64,000 bases of DNA from assembly GCA_037127315.1 (NCBI GenBank), contig JBBBDQ010000421.1, positions 646,001-710,000 on the forward strand, in the 5' to 3' direction. The notes beneath the pieces were generated by a model that had not been told where the DNA came from, did not search any database, and was given only the letters and a program-made list of their open reading frames with translations. The stretch is from Ascarosepion bandense (taxonomy: Eukaryota > Mollusca > Cephalopoda > Sepiida > Sepiidae). The position numbers and the translations under genes are program-made. Shown here piece by piece: positions 20,979-31,977 of this stretch (the stretch's first letter is position 1; the number at the start of each line of letters is the position of its first letter).

Positions 20979-23900
20979 GTAAGACAAGGATGTGTTTCTT
21001 CGCGCCGAATCTATTCAACTTATACAGCGAAACAATTCTAAGAGAAATAAAAGCCAAAATAGAAAGAGGCGTAAAACAAGTATGTGTTTTCTCACCGAAT
21101 CTATTCAACTTATACAGCAAAACAATTCTAAGAGAAATAAAAGCCAAAATAGAAAGAGGCGTAAGACAAGGATGTGTTTTCTCACCGAATCTATTCAACT
21201 TATACAGCGAAACAATTCTAAGAGAAACAAAAGCCAAAATAGAAAGAGGCGTAAGACAAGTATGTGTTTTCTCACCGAATCTATTCAACTTATACAGCGA
21301 AACAATTCTAAGGGAAACAAAAGCCAAAATAGAAAGAGGCGTAAGACAAGTATGTGTTTTCTCACCGAATCTATTCAACTTACACAGCGAAACAATTCTA
21401 AGAGAAACAAAAGCCAAAATAAAAAGGGGCGTAAGACAAGGATGTGTTTTCTCACCGGATCTATTCAACTTATACAGCGAAACAATTCTAAGAGAAATAA
21501 AAGCCAAAATAGAAAGAGGCGTAAGACAAGTATGTGTTTTCTCACCGAATTTATTCAACTTATACAGCGAAACAATTCTAAGAGAAATAAAAGCCAAAAT
21601 AGAAAGAGGCGTAAAACAAGTATGTGTTTTCTCACCGAATCTATTCAACTTACACAGCGAAACAATTCTAAGAGAAACAAAAGCCAAAATAAAAAGGGGC
21701 GTAAGACAAGGATGTGTTTTCTCACCGAATATATTCAACTTATACAGCGAAACAATTCTAAGGGAAACAAAAGCCAAAATAGAAAGAGGCGTAAGACAAG
21801 TATGTGTTTTCTCACCGAATCTATTCAACTTACACAGCGAAACAATTCTAAGAGAAACAAAAGCCAAAATGAAAAGGGGCGTAAGACAAGGATGTGTTTT
21901 CTCACCGAATCTATTCAACTTATACAGCGAAACAATTCTAAGAGAAATAAAAGCCAAAATAGAAAGAGGCGTAAGACAAGTATGTGTTTTCTCACCGAAT
22001 TTATTCAACTTATACAGCGAAACAATTCTAAGAGAAATAAAAGCCAAAATAGAAAGAGGCGTAAAACAAGTATGTGTTTTCTCACCGAATCTATTCAACT
22101 TACACAGCGAAACAATTCTAAGAGAAACAAAAGCCAAAATAAAAAGGGGCGTAAGACAAGGATGTGTTTTCTCACCGAATCTATTCAACTTATACAGCGA
22201 AACAATTCTAAGAGAAATAAAAGCCAAAATAGAAAGAGGCGTAAGACAAGTATGTGTTTTCTCACCGAATTTATTCAACTTATACAGCGAAACAATTCTA
22301 ATTGAAATAAAAGCCAAAATAGAAAGAGGCGTAAGACAAGTATGTGTTTTCTCACCGAATTTATTCAACTTATACAGCGAAACAATTCTAAGAGAAATAA
22401 AAGCCAAAATAGAAAGAGGCGTAAGACAAGGATGTTTTCTCACCGAATCTATTCAACTTATACAGCGAAACAATTCTAAGAGAAATAAAAGCCAAAATAG
22501 AAAGAGGCGTAAGACAAGTATGTGTTTTCTCACCGAATTTATTCAACTTATACAGCGAAACAATTCTAAGAGAAATAAAAGCCAAAATAAAAAGGGGCGT
22601 AAGACAAGTATGTGTTTTCTCTCCGAATTTATTCAACTTATACAGCGAAATAATTCTAAGAGAAACAAAAGCCAAAATAGAAAGAGGCGTAAGACAAGTA
22701 TGTGTTTTCTCACCGAATTTATTCAACTTATACAGCGAAACAATTCTAAGCGAAATAAAAGCCAAAATAAAAAGGGGCGTAAGACAAGTATGTGTTTTCT
22801 CACCGAATTTATTCAACTTATACAGCGAAACAATTCTAAGAGAAATAAAAGCCAAAATAAAAAGGGGCGGAAGACAAGTATGTGTTTTCTCACCGAATTT
22901 ATTCAACTTATACAGCGAAACAATTCTAAGCGAAATAAAAGCCAAAATAGAAAGAGGCGTAAGACAAGGATGTTTTCTCACCGAATCTATTCAACTTATA
23001 CAGCGAAACAATTCTAAGAGAAACAAAAGCCAAAATAGAAAGAGGCGTAAGACAAGTATGTGTTTTCTCACCGAATTTATTCAACTTATACAGCGAAACA
23101 ATTATAAGAGAAACAAAAGCCAAAATAAAAAGGGGCGTAAGACAAGTATGTGTTTTCTCACCGAATTTATTCAACTTATACAGCGAAACAATTCTAAGCG
23201 AAATAAAAGCCAAAATAAAAAGGGGCGTAAGACAAGTATTTGTTTTCTCACCGAATTTATTCAACTTATACAGCGAAACAATTATAAGAGAAACAAAAGC
23301 CAAAATAGAAAGAGGCGTAAGACAAGTATGTGTTTTCTCACCGAATTTATTCAACTTATACAGCGAAACAATTCTAAGAGAAATAAAAGCCAAAATAGAA
23401 AGAGGCGTAAGACAAGGATGTTTTCTCACCGAATCTATTCAACTTATACAGCGAAACAATTCTAAGAGAAATAAAAGCCAAAATAGAAAGAGGCGTAAGA
23501 CAAGGATGTGTTTTCTCACCGAATTTATTCAACTTATACAGCGAAACAATTCTAAGAGAAATAAAAACCAAAATAGAAAGAGGCGTAAGACAAGTATGTG
23601 TTTTCTCACTGAATCTATTCAACTTATACAGCGAAACAATTCTAAGAGAAATAAAAGCCAAAATAGAAAGAGGCGTAAGACAAGTATGTGTTTTCTCACC
23701 GAATTTATTCAACTTATACAGCGAAACAATTATAAGAGAAACAAAAGCCAAAATAAAAAGGGGCGTAAGACAAGTATGTGTTTTCTCACCGAATTTATTC
23801 AACTTATACAGCGAAACAATTCTAAGCGAAATAAAAGCCAAAATAAAAAGGGGCGTAAGACAAGTATTTGTTTTCTCACCGAATTTATTCAACTTATACA

Positions 23901-24440
23901 GCGAAACAATTATAAGAGAAACAAAAGCCAAAATAGAAAGAGGCGTAAGACAAGTATGTGTTTTCTCACCGAATTTATTCAACTTATACAGCGAAACAAT
24001 TCTAAGAGAAATAAAAGCCAAAATAGAAAGAGGCGTAAGACAAGGATGTTTTCTCACCGAATCTATTCAACTTATACAGCGAAACAATTCTAAGAGAAAT
24101 AAAAGCCAAAATAGAAAGAGGCGTAAGACAAGGATGTGTTTTCTCACCGAATTTATTCAACTTATACAGCGAAACAATTCTAAGAGAAATAAAAACCAAA
24201 ATAGAAAGAGGCGTAAGACAAGTATGTGTTTTCTCACTGAATCTATTCAACTTATACAGCGAAACAATTCTAAGAGAAATAAAAGCCAAAATAGAAAGAG
24301 GCGTAAGACAAGGATGTGTTTTCTCACCGGATATATTCAACTTATACAGCGAAACAATTCTAAGAGAAATAAAAGCCAAAATATAAAGGGGCATAAGACA
24401 AGGATGTGTTTTCTCACTGAATCTATTCAACTTATACAGC
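20979..24440 (+). repeat. 90-bp minisatellite derived from RT motif B, about 39 units
   Basis: Each unit encodes 30 residues, [18 protein letters not shown] followed by [12 protein letters not shown], that is the RTE-like RT motif B block plus the helix after it. Units start every 90 bp (21071, 21161, and so on). The first is 92 bp, and the units starting at 22421, 22959, 23407 and 24035 are 88 bp because GTGTTTTC is shortened to GTTTTC, which shifts the frame each time. In many units glycine of RQGC is changed to valine (GGA to GTA). Unit variants (CACAGC/TACAGC, CTATTC/TTATTC, AGGGGC/GAGGC) recur in blocks, giving higher-order periods of 450 bp (21361 onward) and 628 bp (23407 onward). Junctions join ILREI to the KIKRG stretch of the same LINE. 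Confidence 0.97.
20990..23017 (+). CDS. 675-codon open frame through the RT-motif array (probably not a gene)
   Basis: This frame stays open because 90 is a multiple of three and the unit has no stop. It reads about 16 units in the RT frame ([20 protein letters not shown]), then the 88-bp unit at 22421 shifts it into a lysine/arginine/glutamine-rich frame ([20 protein letters not shown]). The other plus frames and the minus strand are also open over long distances, as expected for a stop-free repeat. No promoter or RBS-like context was seen. A repetitive protein cannot be excluded without transcript data. Confidence 0.15.
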   Translation: MCFFAPNLFNLYSETILREIKAKIERGVKQVCVFSPNLFNLYSKTILREIKAKIERGVRQGCVFSPNLFNLYSETILRETKAKIERGVRQVCVFSPNLFNLYSETILRETKAKIERGVRQVCVFSPNLFNLHSETILRETKAKIKRGVRQGCVFSPDLFNLYSETILREIKAKIERGVRQVCVFSPNLFNLYSETILREIKAKIERGVKQVCVFSPNLFNLHSETILRETKAKIKRGVRQGCVFSPNIFNLYSETILRETKAKIERGVRQVCVFSPNLFNLHSETILRETKAKMKRGVRQGCVFSPNLFNLYSETILREIKAKIERGVRQVCVFSPNLFNLYSETILREIKAKIERGVKQVCVFSPNLFNLHSETILRETKAKIKRGVRQGCVFSPNLFNLYSETILREIKAKIERGVRQVCVFSPNLFNLYSETILIEIKAKIERGVRQVCVFSPNLFNLYSETILREIKAKIERGVRQGCFLTESIQLIQRNNSKRNKSQNRKRRKTSMCFLTEFIQLIQRNNSKRNKSQNKKGRKTSMCFLSEFIQLIQRNNSKRNKSQNRKRRKTSMCFLTEFIQLIQRNNSKRNKSQNKKGRKTSMCFLTEFIQLIQRNNSKRNKSQNKKGRKTSMCFLTEFIQLIQRNNSKRNKSQNRKRRKTRMFSHRIYSTYTAKQF

Positions 24441-25290
24441 GAGACAATCCTCAGAGCACTAGAAGTCCTACCAGGATTCGTTATAATCGGTCAAAATCTT
24501 AACAATATAAGATATACAGACGATACTGTGCTGATAGCAGACACGGAAAGAAAACTACAAGACACCCTACAGATGGTTATTGAAAAAAAACGGAAAGAGA
24601 ATACTATATATACACTACAAGAAAACTGAATGCATGGTTATCAGGAAAAAAAGATCTAAAATCACCAACTACAGGCTGTGGGTAATAAAATCAGGCAAAT
24701 ACAGAAATTTGGATGCCTGGAAAGTGGGTGGAAAGTGCAACACTGAAACCCGAAGGCGAATTGGCACATTCAAAGTTGCATTCCAGAGGCTGAGTAAAGT
24801 ATTAGGGGACAAGAAAATTTTGTTGGAAACAAAGAAGAGAGTACTGGATTGCTATGTGATGTCAGTTCTTTAATATGGCAGTGAATGCTAAACAATCTTC
24901 CCTAAGATGAAGACAAGACTTGAAGCAACCGAAATTTGGTTCAACAGAAGGATGTTTAGGATATACCATGGACCAAACACGTGAGCAACGAAAGAGGTTT
25001 TGAAGAGGATGGAAACGAAAAGAAAACAAATATTTAACACCAGGAAAAGACAGCAAAAGTCCTTGGGACATGTAATGAGAAAGGAAGGCTTAGATAATCT
25101 GATACTCACGGGTCAGATAAAGTGTAAGAGAGACAGGGGAAAGCAACGCCTGACGGACTTTATGGCCTTGCGCAAATGGGTGGCAGAGCAGGGTTTGGGA
25201 TTGATAACAGGGGAAAGCCTGTTTATAGCTACTACGGATAGGGAGATATGGAAAGCCATGATCACCTCAGTTCTGAAGGAAGAAGATGAT
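24441..25290 (+). pseudogene. LINE-B RT motif C to C-terminus
   Basis: Reads NNIRYTDDTVLIADTERKLQ at about 24500-24560 with the catalytic pair DD kept (YTDD in place of YADD). Frameshifts near 24590 follow, then NTETRRRIGTFKVAFQRLSK, KKRVLDCYVMS, a break near 24870, then KRKQIFNTRKRQQKSLGHVM, RKEGLDNLILTGQIKCKR and IWKAMITSVLKE, which is the full C-terminal region of the family. Inactive because of the breaks. Confidence 0.87.
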
Positions 25291-25294
25291 ACCG

Positions 25295-25309
25295 ATTAAA
25301 CACACACAT

Positions 25310-25340
<31 letters not shown>

Positions 25341-25346
25341 CACACG
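25295..25346. repeat. (CA)n-rich microsatellite
   Basis: CA run interrupted by TA steps, directly after the LINE-B 3' end. A second, shorter (CA)n run lies at 25691-25709. Confidence 0.92.
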
Positions 25347-27116
25347 TACAAACTCCCAAGTGTCGATTTAAAAATACGCCGTCCAATGAACAATTCCTTT
25401 ATTACAAAACATTTAAAGCGTTTAATTTAATATTTTCCAGATAAAATTTATAGATGCGAAGTAGTTACAAGACAAATAAAATAAAAATTATTCATTCACA
25501 TTAGAAATTCCAAATAGTTTCTTTAACTCTACAATCACAGTTATTTTAAACAGAGGAGATGCGAGTGGATAATTAATAAATAGTATTATTTACACTGTCA
25601 ATTACATTGATTGCATGAATTAATATATTCGTTTGATTAAACTTTCACTCCTTTTTGTTTGCAAAATGTCTTTGTCGTCCCTTTTATCTACACACACACA
25701 CACACACATACTGCTAATCCTTCATCTTTTCATCGTCTTCTTCATTCATTTATCCCCTCCCTCTCAAGCCTTCTTCCTTTCATCTACTTAGGCTCATAAT
25801 CTTTGAGATTTTCAGTCTTTTTTACTTTACCGCTTAGCCACCACTTCTTACAGCAAATGAAATACAGTCAGTCATCAGCGGCGAAAAGCCTCGTCTTACA
25901 AATTCGGACAGGTGGTCCACAGGCAGGAGAACAGCTAGCTGTCAACTGTTAAGCTCCTTTGGCCCTGTTGCCCTTCCTCGGGGTGGAGCTTTGTCAGTAT
26001 ATGTGAAGTTAGGGTGGAGTGCAGGCAGGCGTCAATATATCTCAGCTTCTGTAAATCCATGTCATTTTTTCTCTTTGGCTTAAATTCCGGAATTACTTTT
26101 CTCTAGGGACGCTTGTCTTTTTTCATTTCTTTTTCTTTTTCTTTTAATCAATACAGTATTCCTTAGATTTCTTCAAGATAAATGCTTGTTCACTGACTTG
26201 ATGTAGCCAAGACGTATTAAAATTATTTTTAATCACTTTGTAAGCCAATATTATTATAATTTGCAGGTAATGCGGTCATATTTTTAAAAGTATTTTGTTA
26301 AACAACTTTTATGAAAATTACAATTCACCTGAACATCACACTAGATTGTGTTAGTGATTTTGTGATATAAGTAATTGTGTTTTGTTTTGTTTTTTTTTTT
26401 CTTTATTTTAGGAATGTTCAACTAGTACAAGACCCAAGAGGCATTCAAGGTAGTGGGTTACTGAATGAGGTTGTTGTATGAGCGTGAGAAGAGGAGGTAA
26501 GAGTTACACTTTATAAAGATATGTAGGAAAAATAACGGTTAACTGGAGATGTGAAGAAGTTAAAATTGTAGTGACTGAGAAAGCATCCTCTCAGGAGATT
26601 GTCTCTCAATGTAGCGGTTCTTGGGGAGAAGCTGTTCAAATAGAACTTCTTTCTTACTAATCAAATACGAAAGAAATTAAAATGTTTCGTATTGTGTACG
26701 TGTTGTGAAGGTCAAAACTGCTGAAACTAAAGAATGTAGCTCATCAGAATATTTTCGATGGAAATAGCGAAAGAATAGCGAGAGATTTGTGACGTTTCGT
26801 TTGTGGGAAAGGGGTTTCAGAATTTGAATAATTCATCACCAACATGACTGCGTAGATGCTTTTGAACTCTATCAAGACTGGGCAACTCGACTCTATTTTT
26901 GCCTGATCTGTAAAGATAGAGCAGAACATATCCGAACGGATCAGATACTTTTCTTTGTACTCGTGGCGGCATTTACCTTAGGTGGGCTGAGCCGACTTCT
27001 TCTCTAGAAGTCTCTTCATGGGACTCTTGCGTTTCACAAACAGTCCCCAACCTTATGCGGTGTGAAGGAGATTTTACTGGAATTGATTATTCTTACAGCT
27101 ATTTAACCTCTTAAAT
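25347..27116. other. Spacer of about 1.8 kb, no gene seen
   Basis: Mostly AT-rich. A GC-richer stretch at 25860-26060 (TCATCAGCGGCGAAAAGCC, CCTTCCTCGGGGTGGAGC) looks like an interspersed repeat of unknown type. A poly-T run lies at 26390-26401. A second GC-richer stretch at 26740-27060 has no domain on either strand; the minus-strand frame 26744-26929 is unremarkable. Confidence 0.4.
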
Positions 27117-28245
27117 ATGATTTTGAATTCAGCGTTTCTTTCTCTTAGACCAGTTGCCACCCATAGCTATAGAACCTGGTCTGTCTGCTATTAAGTCTCT
27201 CCAAGCTGATTTTGAATTCAGGGTTTCTTTCTCCTAGACCAGTTGCCACCCATAGCTATAGAACCTGGTCTGTCTGCTATTAAGTCTCTCCAAGCTGATT
27301 TTGAATTCAGGGTTTCTTTCTCCTAGACCAGTTGCCACCCATAGTTATAGAACCTGGTCTGTCTGCTATTAAGTCTCTCCAAGCTGATTTTGAATTCAGC
27401 GTTTCTTTCTCTTAGACCAGTTGCCACCCATAGCTATAGAACCTGGTCTGTCTGCTATTAAGTCTCTCCAAGCTGATTTTGAATTCAGGGTTTCTTTCTC
27501 CTAGACGAGTTGCTACCCATAGCTATAGAACCTGGTCTGTCTGCTATTAAGTCTCTCCAAGCTGATTTTGAATTCAGGGTTTCTTTCTTCTAGACCAGTT
27601 GCCACTTATAGCTATAGAACCTGGTCTGTCTGCTATTAAGTCTCTCCAAGCTGATTTTGAATTCAGGGTTTCTTTCTCCTAGACCAGTTGCCACCCATAG
27701 CTATAGAACCTGGTCTGTCTGCTATTAAGTCTCTCCAAGCTGATTTTGAATTCAGGGTTTCTTTCTCCTAAACGAATTACCACGCAAGGCTATAGAACCT
27801 GGTTTGTCTGCTATCAAGTCTCTCTAAGCTTATTTTGAATTCAGGGTTTCTTTCTCCTAGACCAATTGCCACGCAAGGCTATAGAACCTGGTCTGTCTTC
27901 TATTAAGTCTCTCCAAGCTGATTTTGAATTCAGGGTTTCTTTCTCCTAGACCAGTTGCCACCCATAGCTATAGAACCTCTTCTGTTTGCTATTAAGTCTC
28001 TCCAAGCTGATTTTGAATTCAGGGTTTCTTTCTCCTAGATCAGTTGCAACCCAGAACTATAGAAGCCTGCCAGTCCTACTATTCATCCTCTCCTAGCTTG
28101 TTTTGAATTTAGAGTTTCTTTCTCCTAGATCAGTTGCTACCCAAGGTTATACAACCCAGTATATCCTGCTATTAACCCACTCTAATCCGGTTTTGAATTT
28201 AGAGTTTCTTTCTCCTCGACTAGTCGCTACCCAAGGCTATAGTCT
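27117..28245. repeat. 89-bp satellite array, about 12.7 units, SINE-derived
   Basis: The unit runs GCTGATTTTGAATTCAGGG, TTTCTTTCTCCTAGACCAG, TTGCCACCCATAGCTATAG, AACCTGGTCTGTCTGCTATT, AAGTCTCTCCAA. GCTG starts at 27205, 27294, 27383, 27472 and so on every 89 bp to 28006; the last two units drift. The middle of the unit matches the minus-strand SINE-A body (GACTGGTTGCCAACC, CTATAGAACCC, CTGTTATTTAACC) and the rest matches the SINE variant at 18705. The array runs directly into a SINE-A head at 28246-28350, so it sits where the SINE body should be. Central units are almost identical, edge units more diverged. Confidence 0.95.
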
Positions 28246-28350
28246 CTCCTGATGTATTAATACCTTTCCCAAAAGTAAGTGAATATAATTACTTCGACTG
28301 GAATTCGAACTTGGTTCGCTGAATTCTCATTCCGAGGCGATACCCACTGC
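28246..28350 (-). mobile_element. SINE-A 5' part joined to the satellite, minus strand
   Basis: Carries TATTAATACCTTTCCC, a short deletion, then the tRNA-like head GACTGGAATTCGAACTTGG with CGATACCCACTGCATCGC in reverse orientation. With the array to its left it forms one SINE whose body has been multiplied. Confidence 0.8.
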
Positions 28351-28479
28351 ATCGCAACTCACACCCACCCAAGACAGAGCTTTCATTAAGCTTTAAGTGC
28401 GGGAGAACATACGGATGAATCTATTCTTATGGACATTTTGCATGAAGGCTGCAGACGCCCAGACTTTGAACTCATTTTT

Positions 28480-29735
28480 TTTATTCCACTTTCCAACTTG
28501 ATATTCATTACACTATCTTCGCTTCATGTTTCTGTATTTAAGAACTCAGGGGAACCATCCAATTATCGCCCTATCAGCCTCCTACCAATTTTCCGCAAAG
28601 TGTTCGAGGCTATCATCAATGTCTAAATAGTTCAACATGTTACCGCACATAAGCTATTCTCAGACAGATATTATGGCTTCCGCTTTGCCAGGTCTACTAC
28701 CGACATGCTCACGACTATCACCGAATACATATACCAGGCCCTCGATGTCCGGCGAAGCTGGAGCTGTTGACTTGGATATCTCCAAATTATTTAATAGGGT
28801 CTGGCACGCTGGCCTTCTGCGCAAGCTGCAGGGTTATGGTATCACTGAACGATTGCTTGGTTTGATCCAATCTTTCCTATCAAACCGCATAATGAATTTC
28901 GTCTTGAACGGCCATGCCTCCAGATCCTACCACACGAATGCTGGTGTCTACCAGGGCACTATCCTATGCCCGACGCTCTTTCTGATCTTCATAAATGATC
29001 TCCCTGACGAGATCACATCCCAAGTAGACATCTACGCTGATAACACCACCATTTACTCCCACCTCAGTAAAAAAAATCCTGACAAGGTGACGAAAGATAA
29101 CCTCGCCGCTTATCTAGAGAAGGACCTCCACTCTGTGGTTGACTGGGGTAAGAAATATCTTGTAAATTTTAATGCTTCTAAAACGAAGTTGCTATCTTCC
29201 AACCACCACTGGCAGACGCTTCTACCCACCATCAGCATAGACCAATAGAGTCTCTCTGCGTCTGCTCGGCCTCACCCTCTCTTTCGACCTCAAGTGGAAC
29301 CCTTAGATTGAATCAATAGCTAAATCCACTGCTGGAGAGGTTAGGTCACTGTGTCGGACTAGGGAATTTTTTCCGCCTGAGCCCATCTTGCACATATACA
29401 AATCAACCATCCGAACCTGCACTGAATACTGTTGTCATATCTGGTCGGATGCCCCTGCTATTCATCTCAGAGTTCTCGAGAGGCTACAAAGGAGAATCTG
29501 TAATATGATCTGTCCCGACCTGGCAGCTCGACTTCAGCCACTTTCTCGCCAACGGGATGTGGCTTACCTCTGTCTATTCTACAAATATTTTCATGGCTTT
29601 CTCTAACAGCCCGCTTGTAACCGGTTCGTCTTTCTCTTCGCTCTTCTCCTGCTTAAACTTTCACTCTTCTGTTATGTGAACCCCTGCACACCAGTCTCAG
29701 TACCGTCTAGCTTAGGGTGAAACGATTAAAAAAAT
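28480..29735 (+). pseudogene. LINE-A copy, RT with altered catalytic box
   Basis: From about 28535: FKNSGEPSNYRPISLLPIF, a stop at 28624, a frame change, then GAVDLDISKLFNRVWHAGLL (motif A), TNAGVYQGTILCPTLFLIF (motif B with P to Y and G to C changes) and YADNTT, where the second catalytic aspartate is replaced by asparagine. The frame stops at 29246. A later part reads STIRTCTEYCCHIWSDAPA and LSRQRDVAYLCLFYKYFHG (to 29606). A deletion joins this to the 3' tail (GAACCCCTGCACACCAGTC, GTGAAACGATTAAAAAAA) at 29676-29735. The copy is inactive and lacks the endonuclease. Confidence 0.9.
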
Positions 29736-29865
29736 GTCGCAATTTATCATCATCTTAATTTATGTACTGTGTTCCTTCAGAACAAGAGTATTCGTAGCTC
29801 TCCACTATTTCCTGTCTGTTGTAGCTCCAAGCAATGTTTGACACAGTTACGCATTCATATAAACT

Positions 29866-30075
29866 TTTTTTTAATCGTATCACCCCGAGCAAGGCTGTAA
29901 CGCCACTGATGCGCAGGGGGCTACGTAAGGGTGAAAAGATTGAAAAAGTGAAGGCCGGAAACCAAATCCTAAACAGGGAACAAGGGATGAGCCTCTTCAC
30001 CTGTTCAATAGACGTGGGTAGAGTGTGAACCGGGCGATAGTTTAGCTCATGAGGCAATTTACCATTTTCCTCTAA
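29866..30075 (-). mobile_element. LINE-A-type 3' tail element, minus strand
   Basis: Reverse complement of the tail found at 56285-56452 and 59240-59360: GTTTAGGATTTGGTTTCCGG, CCCCTGCGCATCAGTGGCG, GCCTTGCTCGGGGTGATACG, then a poly-A equivalent. All three copies start in nearly the same leader (GAAGAGGCTCATCCCTTG in plus sense), so this may be a short non-autonomous element that borrows the LINE-A 3' tail. Confidence 0.65.
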
Positions 30076-30529
30076 ATTCATTTTCTCAGTATGTCCTGTA
30101 AGTACTTTTTTTAGTTGCCCTTCTTCATCACGGCAATGTATACAAGTTTAAATACAGTTCGCTGTACAATACAACTGTGGTTATTGTTTCATATATTTCC
30201 TTTAGCATCAGAATTTATCCTGTCACAATACAATCATTATAGTAAATAAAATATGACCATATTTAATAAATCAACCATTATATCAGATACCTATTCCTAA
30301 CACCTATCCAGCACCTTTAATAAATAGATAAACAAAGCAAGAGAGACGATAATACAGGAATACTGTTCAGCGTTAACGCATGTCATCTACCAAGAAATCA
30401 AAGAAACAAAACGTCTTGAGACAGAACCACCGTGACTAAGATAGGAGCCCAAGCAGCAAGATATAATTGCCCGATTATTAGGATTAAAATACCCACTCAG
30501 TGTTTACGATGGCTTCTTGGGGATATTTT
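30076..30529. other. AT-rich spacer, no gene seen
   Basis: No recognised element. Confidence 0.4.
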
Positions 30530-30850
30530 CACCTTACATGAAGTGAAAAAATTATATTGAATCAACAGCTAAGCCTGCAGCTAAGAAAGTTCACTATGTC
30601 GTTCTAGACCATTTTTCTCGCGAGAATCTCTCTTACTTAACTATAAGTCTACCATTCGTCCTTGTTTTTAATATCGCTTTTGCATACGTTCTGATGCCAT
30701 TGATATGTATTTAGAGATTCTTAATAACATTCAAAGTATCTGCAATGTTCTCAATCTTGATCTGGTACTTCGACTTTAGTCTCTTTCCCATCGCTATAAG
30801 GTAGCTTTCGTAGGTATTTTTTATGAATATATTTATGGTAATTATTCTGT
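30530..30850 (+). pseudogene. LINE-A RT C-terminal fragment, decayed
   Basis: TTGAATCAACAGCTAAGCC corresponds to VESIAKTAA; ATAAGTCTACCATTCGTCC to KSTIRPC; GATTCTTAATAACATTCAAA to LDKIQ; and TATTTATGGTAATTATT to the YFHG region. AT-rich drift is heavy. Confidence 0.65.
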
Positions 30851-30894
30851 TGAACGCTTAATCTAGAGTATCTTTGCCTGATTTTCTACTTTAA

Positions 30895-31977
30895 ACTGTG
30901 ACTTTACTGTGTGATATGCATATAACTCTTTCCCTGGCTTCTGCTATCATTTCTAAACTTTATCCCTATAAATCACACGGACTCGATGATATTCATGCAA
31001 TTGTTCAAAAGAAAGGTGCTCTTAAATGGCTTCTGTTCTCTCTAAACTTTACAATAAATGTATTGTCGCCTCTGCTTGTTACAAAACCTTTTTCTATAGT
31101 TCCGGTCTTTAAGAACTCAGGTGAACCATCTGATTCTTTTAAATATCAGACTATTAATTTCCAACCTTATTTAGCAAAGTAATAGCGGCTATCATCAACT
31201 CTGATGTGGTTAAGTATCTCCACTCGCAAGATCTTCTTTCAAACAAGCAATATGATTTTTTGCCATTCTTTGTCTACTGCTGATGTGTTAATGCTTATTG
31301 CTGAAAGAGTCTATCACGCTTTAGATAAAATTTATGAAATTCGGGCTGTTGTTTCTGGCAGAAATTTTTATTTGATTCAGTCTTTCTTACCAAATCTTGG
31401 AATTAAATTTGTCTTCAACGGTCACTTTTAGATCCTTTTACATTAAACTGTTGTCCCTCAGGGTTATAACCTAGGAACCATTTTATTCCTAATTTTCATG
31501 AACGACCTTGCCAATGTCCTCATTTTTTGACTCGGTATCTTTGCTAATAACGCAACTATCTACACCTGTTTTAACGGTAAGTCTGATAGGTTCGATAAAT
31601 CAAATTATCGACTGGTCTCCAAAATGACCTGTTCTTAATTGGGGCAAGAAATGGCTTGTTATTTCTAACGCCTCCAAAATGAAAGTGTTCTTTGTTAATA
31701 ATCTTAAAAACTTTTTTAGTTTTCCATCAGCATAGCTGATGCTAATCTTCAATATAGTGACGCATTGCGCATCTCGGTCCAGCTAACCTAGAGTTGAAAT
31801 AGTGTATTAAAACAGTTCCTAAGTTTGCTGCTAGAAACGTTAGTTCACTTTTCTCGCCCGAATATATCTTGCACATTAATAAGTTTAACATCAATCTATG
31901 CATTGAATATTGCTTCAAAATCTGTTCTGGTGCTTTTGCTATGTATTTAGAAATCATTGATAGAATTCAAAGAATTT

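Larger units (their letters stand above)
20883..25290 (+). mobile_element. LINE-B (RTE-like) copy with an internal tandem expansion
   Basis: Starts within the RT domain: from 20883 the frame reads LGNLEIFGKDIKIFKNLY, the block that precedes motif B in RTE-like LINEs. Motif B (VRQGCV) follows, but here it begins an array of about 39 units (20979-24440). After the array the RT resumes with QNLNNIRYTDDTVLIADT and continues to the C-terminus. It ends with ATGATCACCTCAGTTCTGAA and GAAGAAGATGATACCG at 25259-25297. Without the array it would be a normal 5'-truncated copy of about 1 kb. Confidence 0.88.

Noticed and set aside
20926..22443. 505-codon minus-strand open frame over the 90-bp array (and similar ones to 24430)
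   Set aside because: It is the antisense of the LINE RT-motif repeat. A stop-free 90-bp unit leaves several frames open; the sense strand has the recognisable RT motif.
25860..25885. CTGATGA on the minus strand near 25875, hammerhead-like
   Set aside because: No GAAA box or stem II follows.
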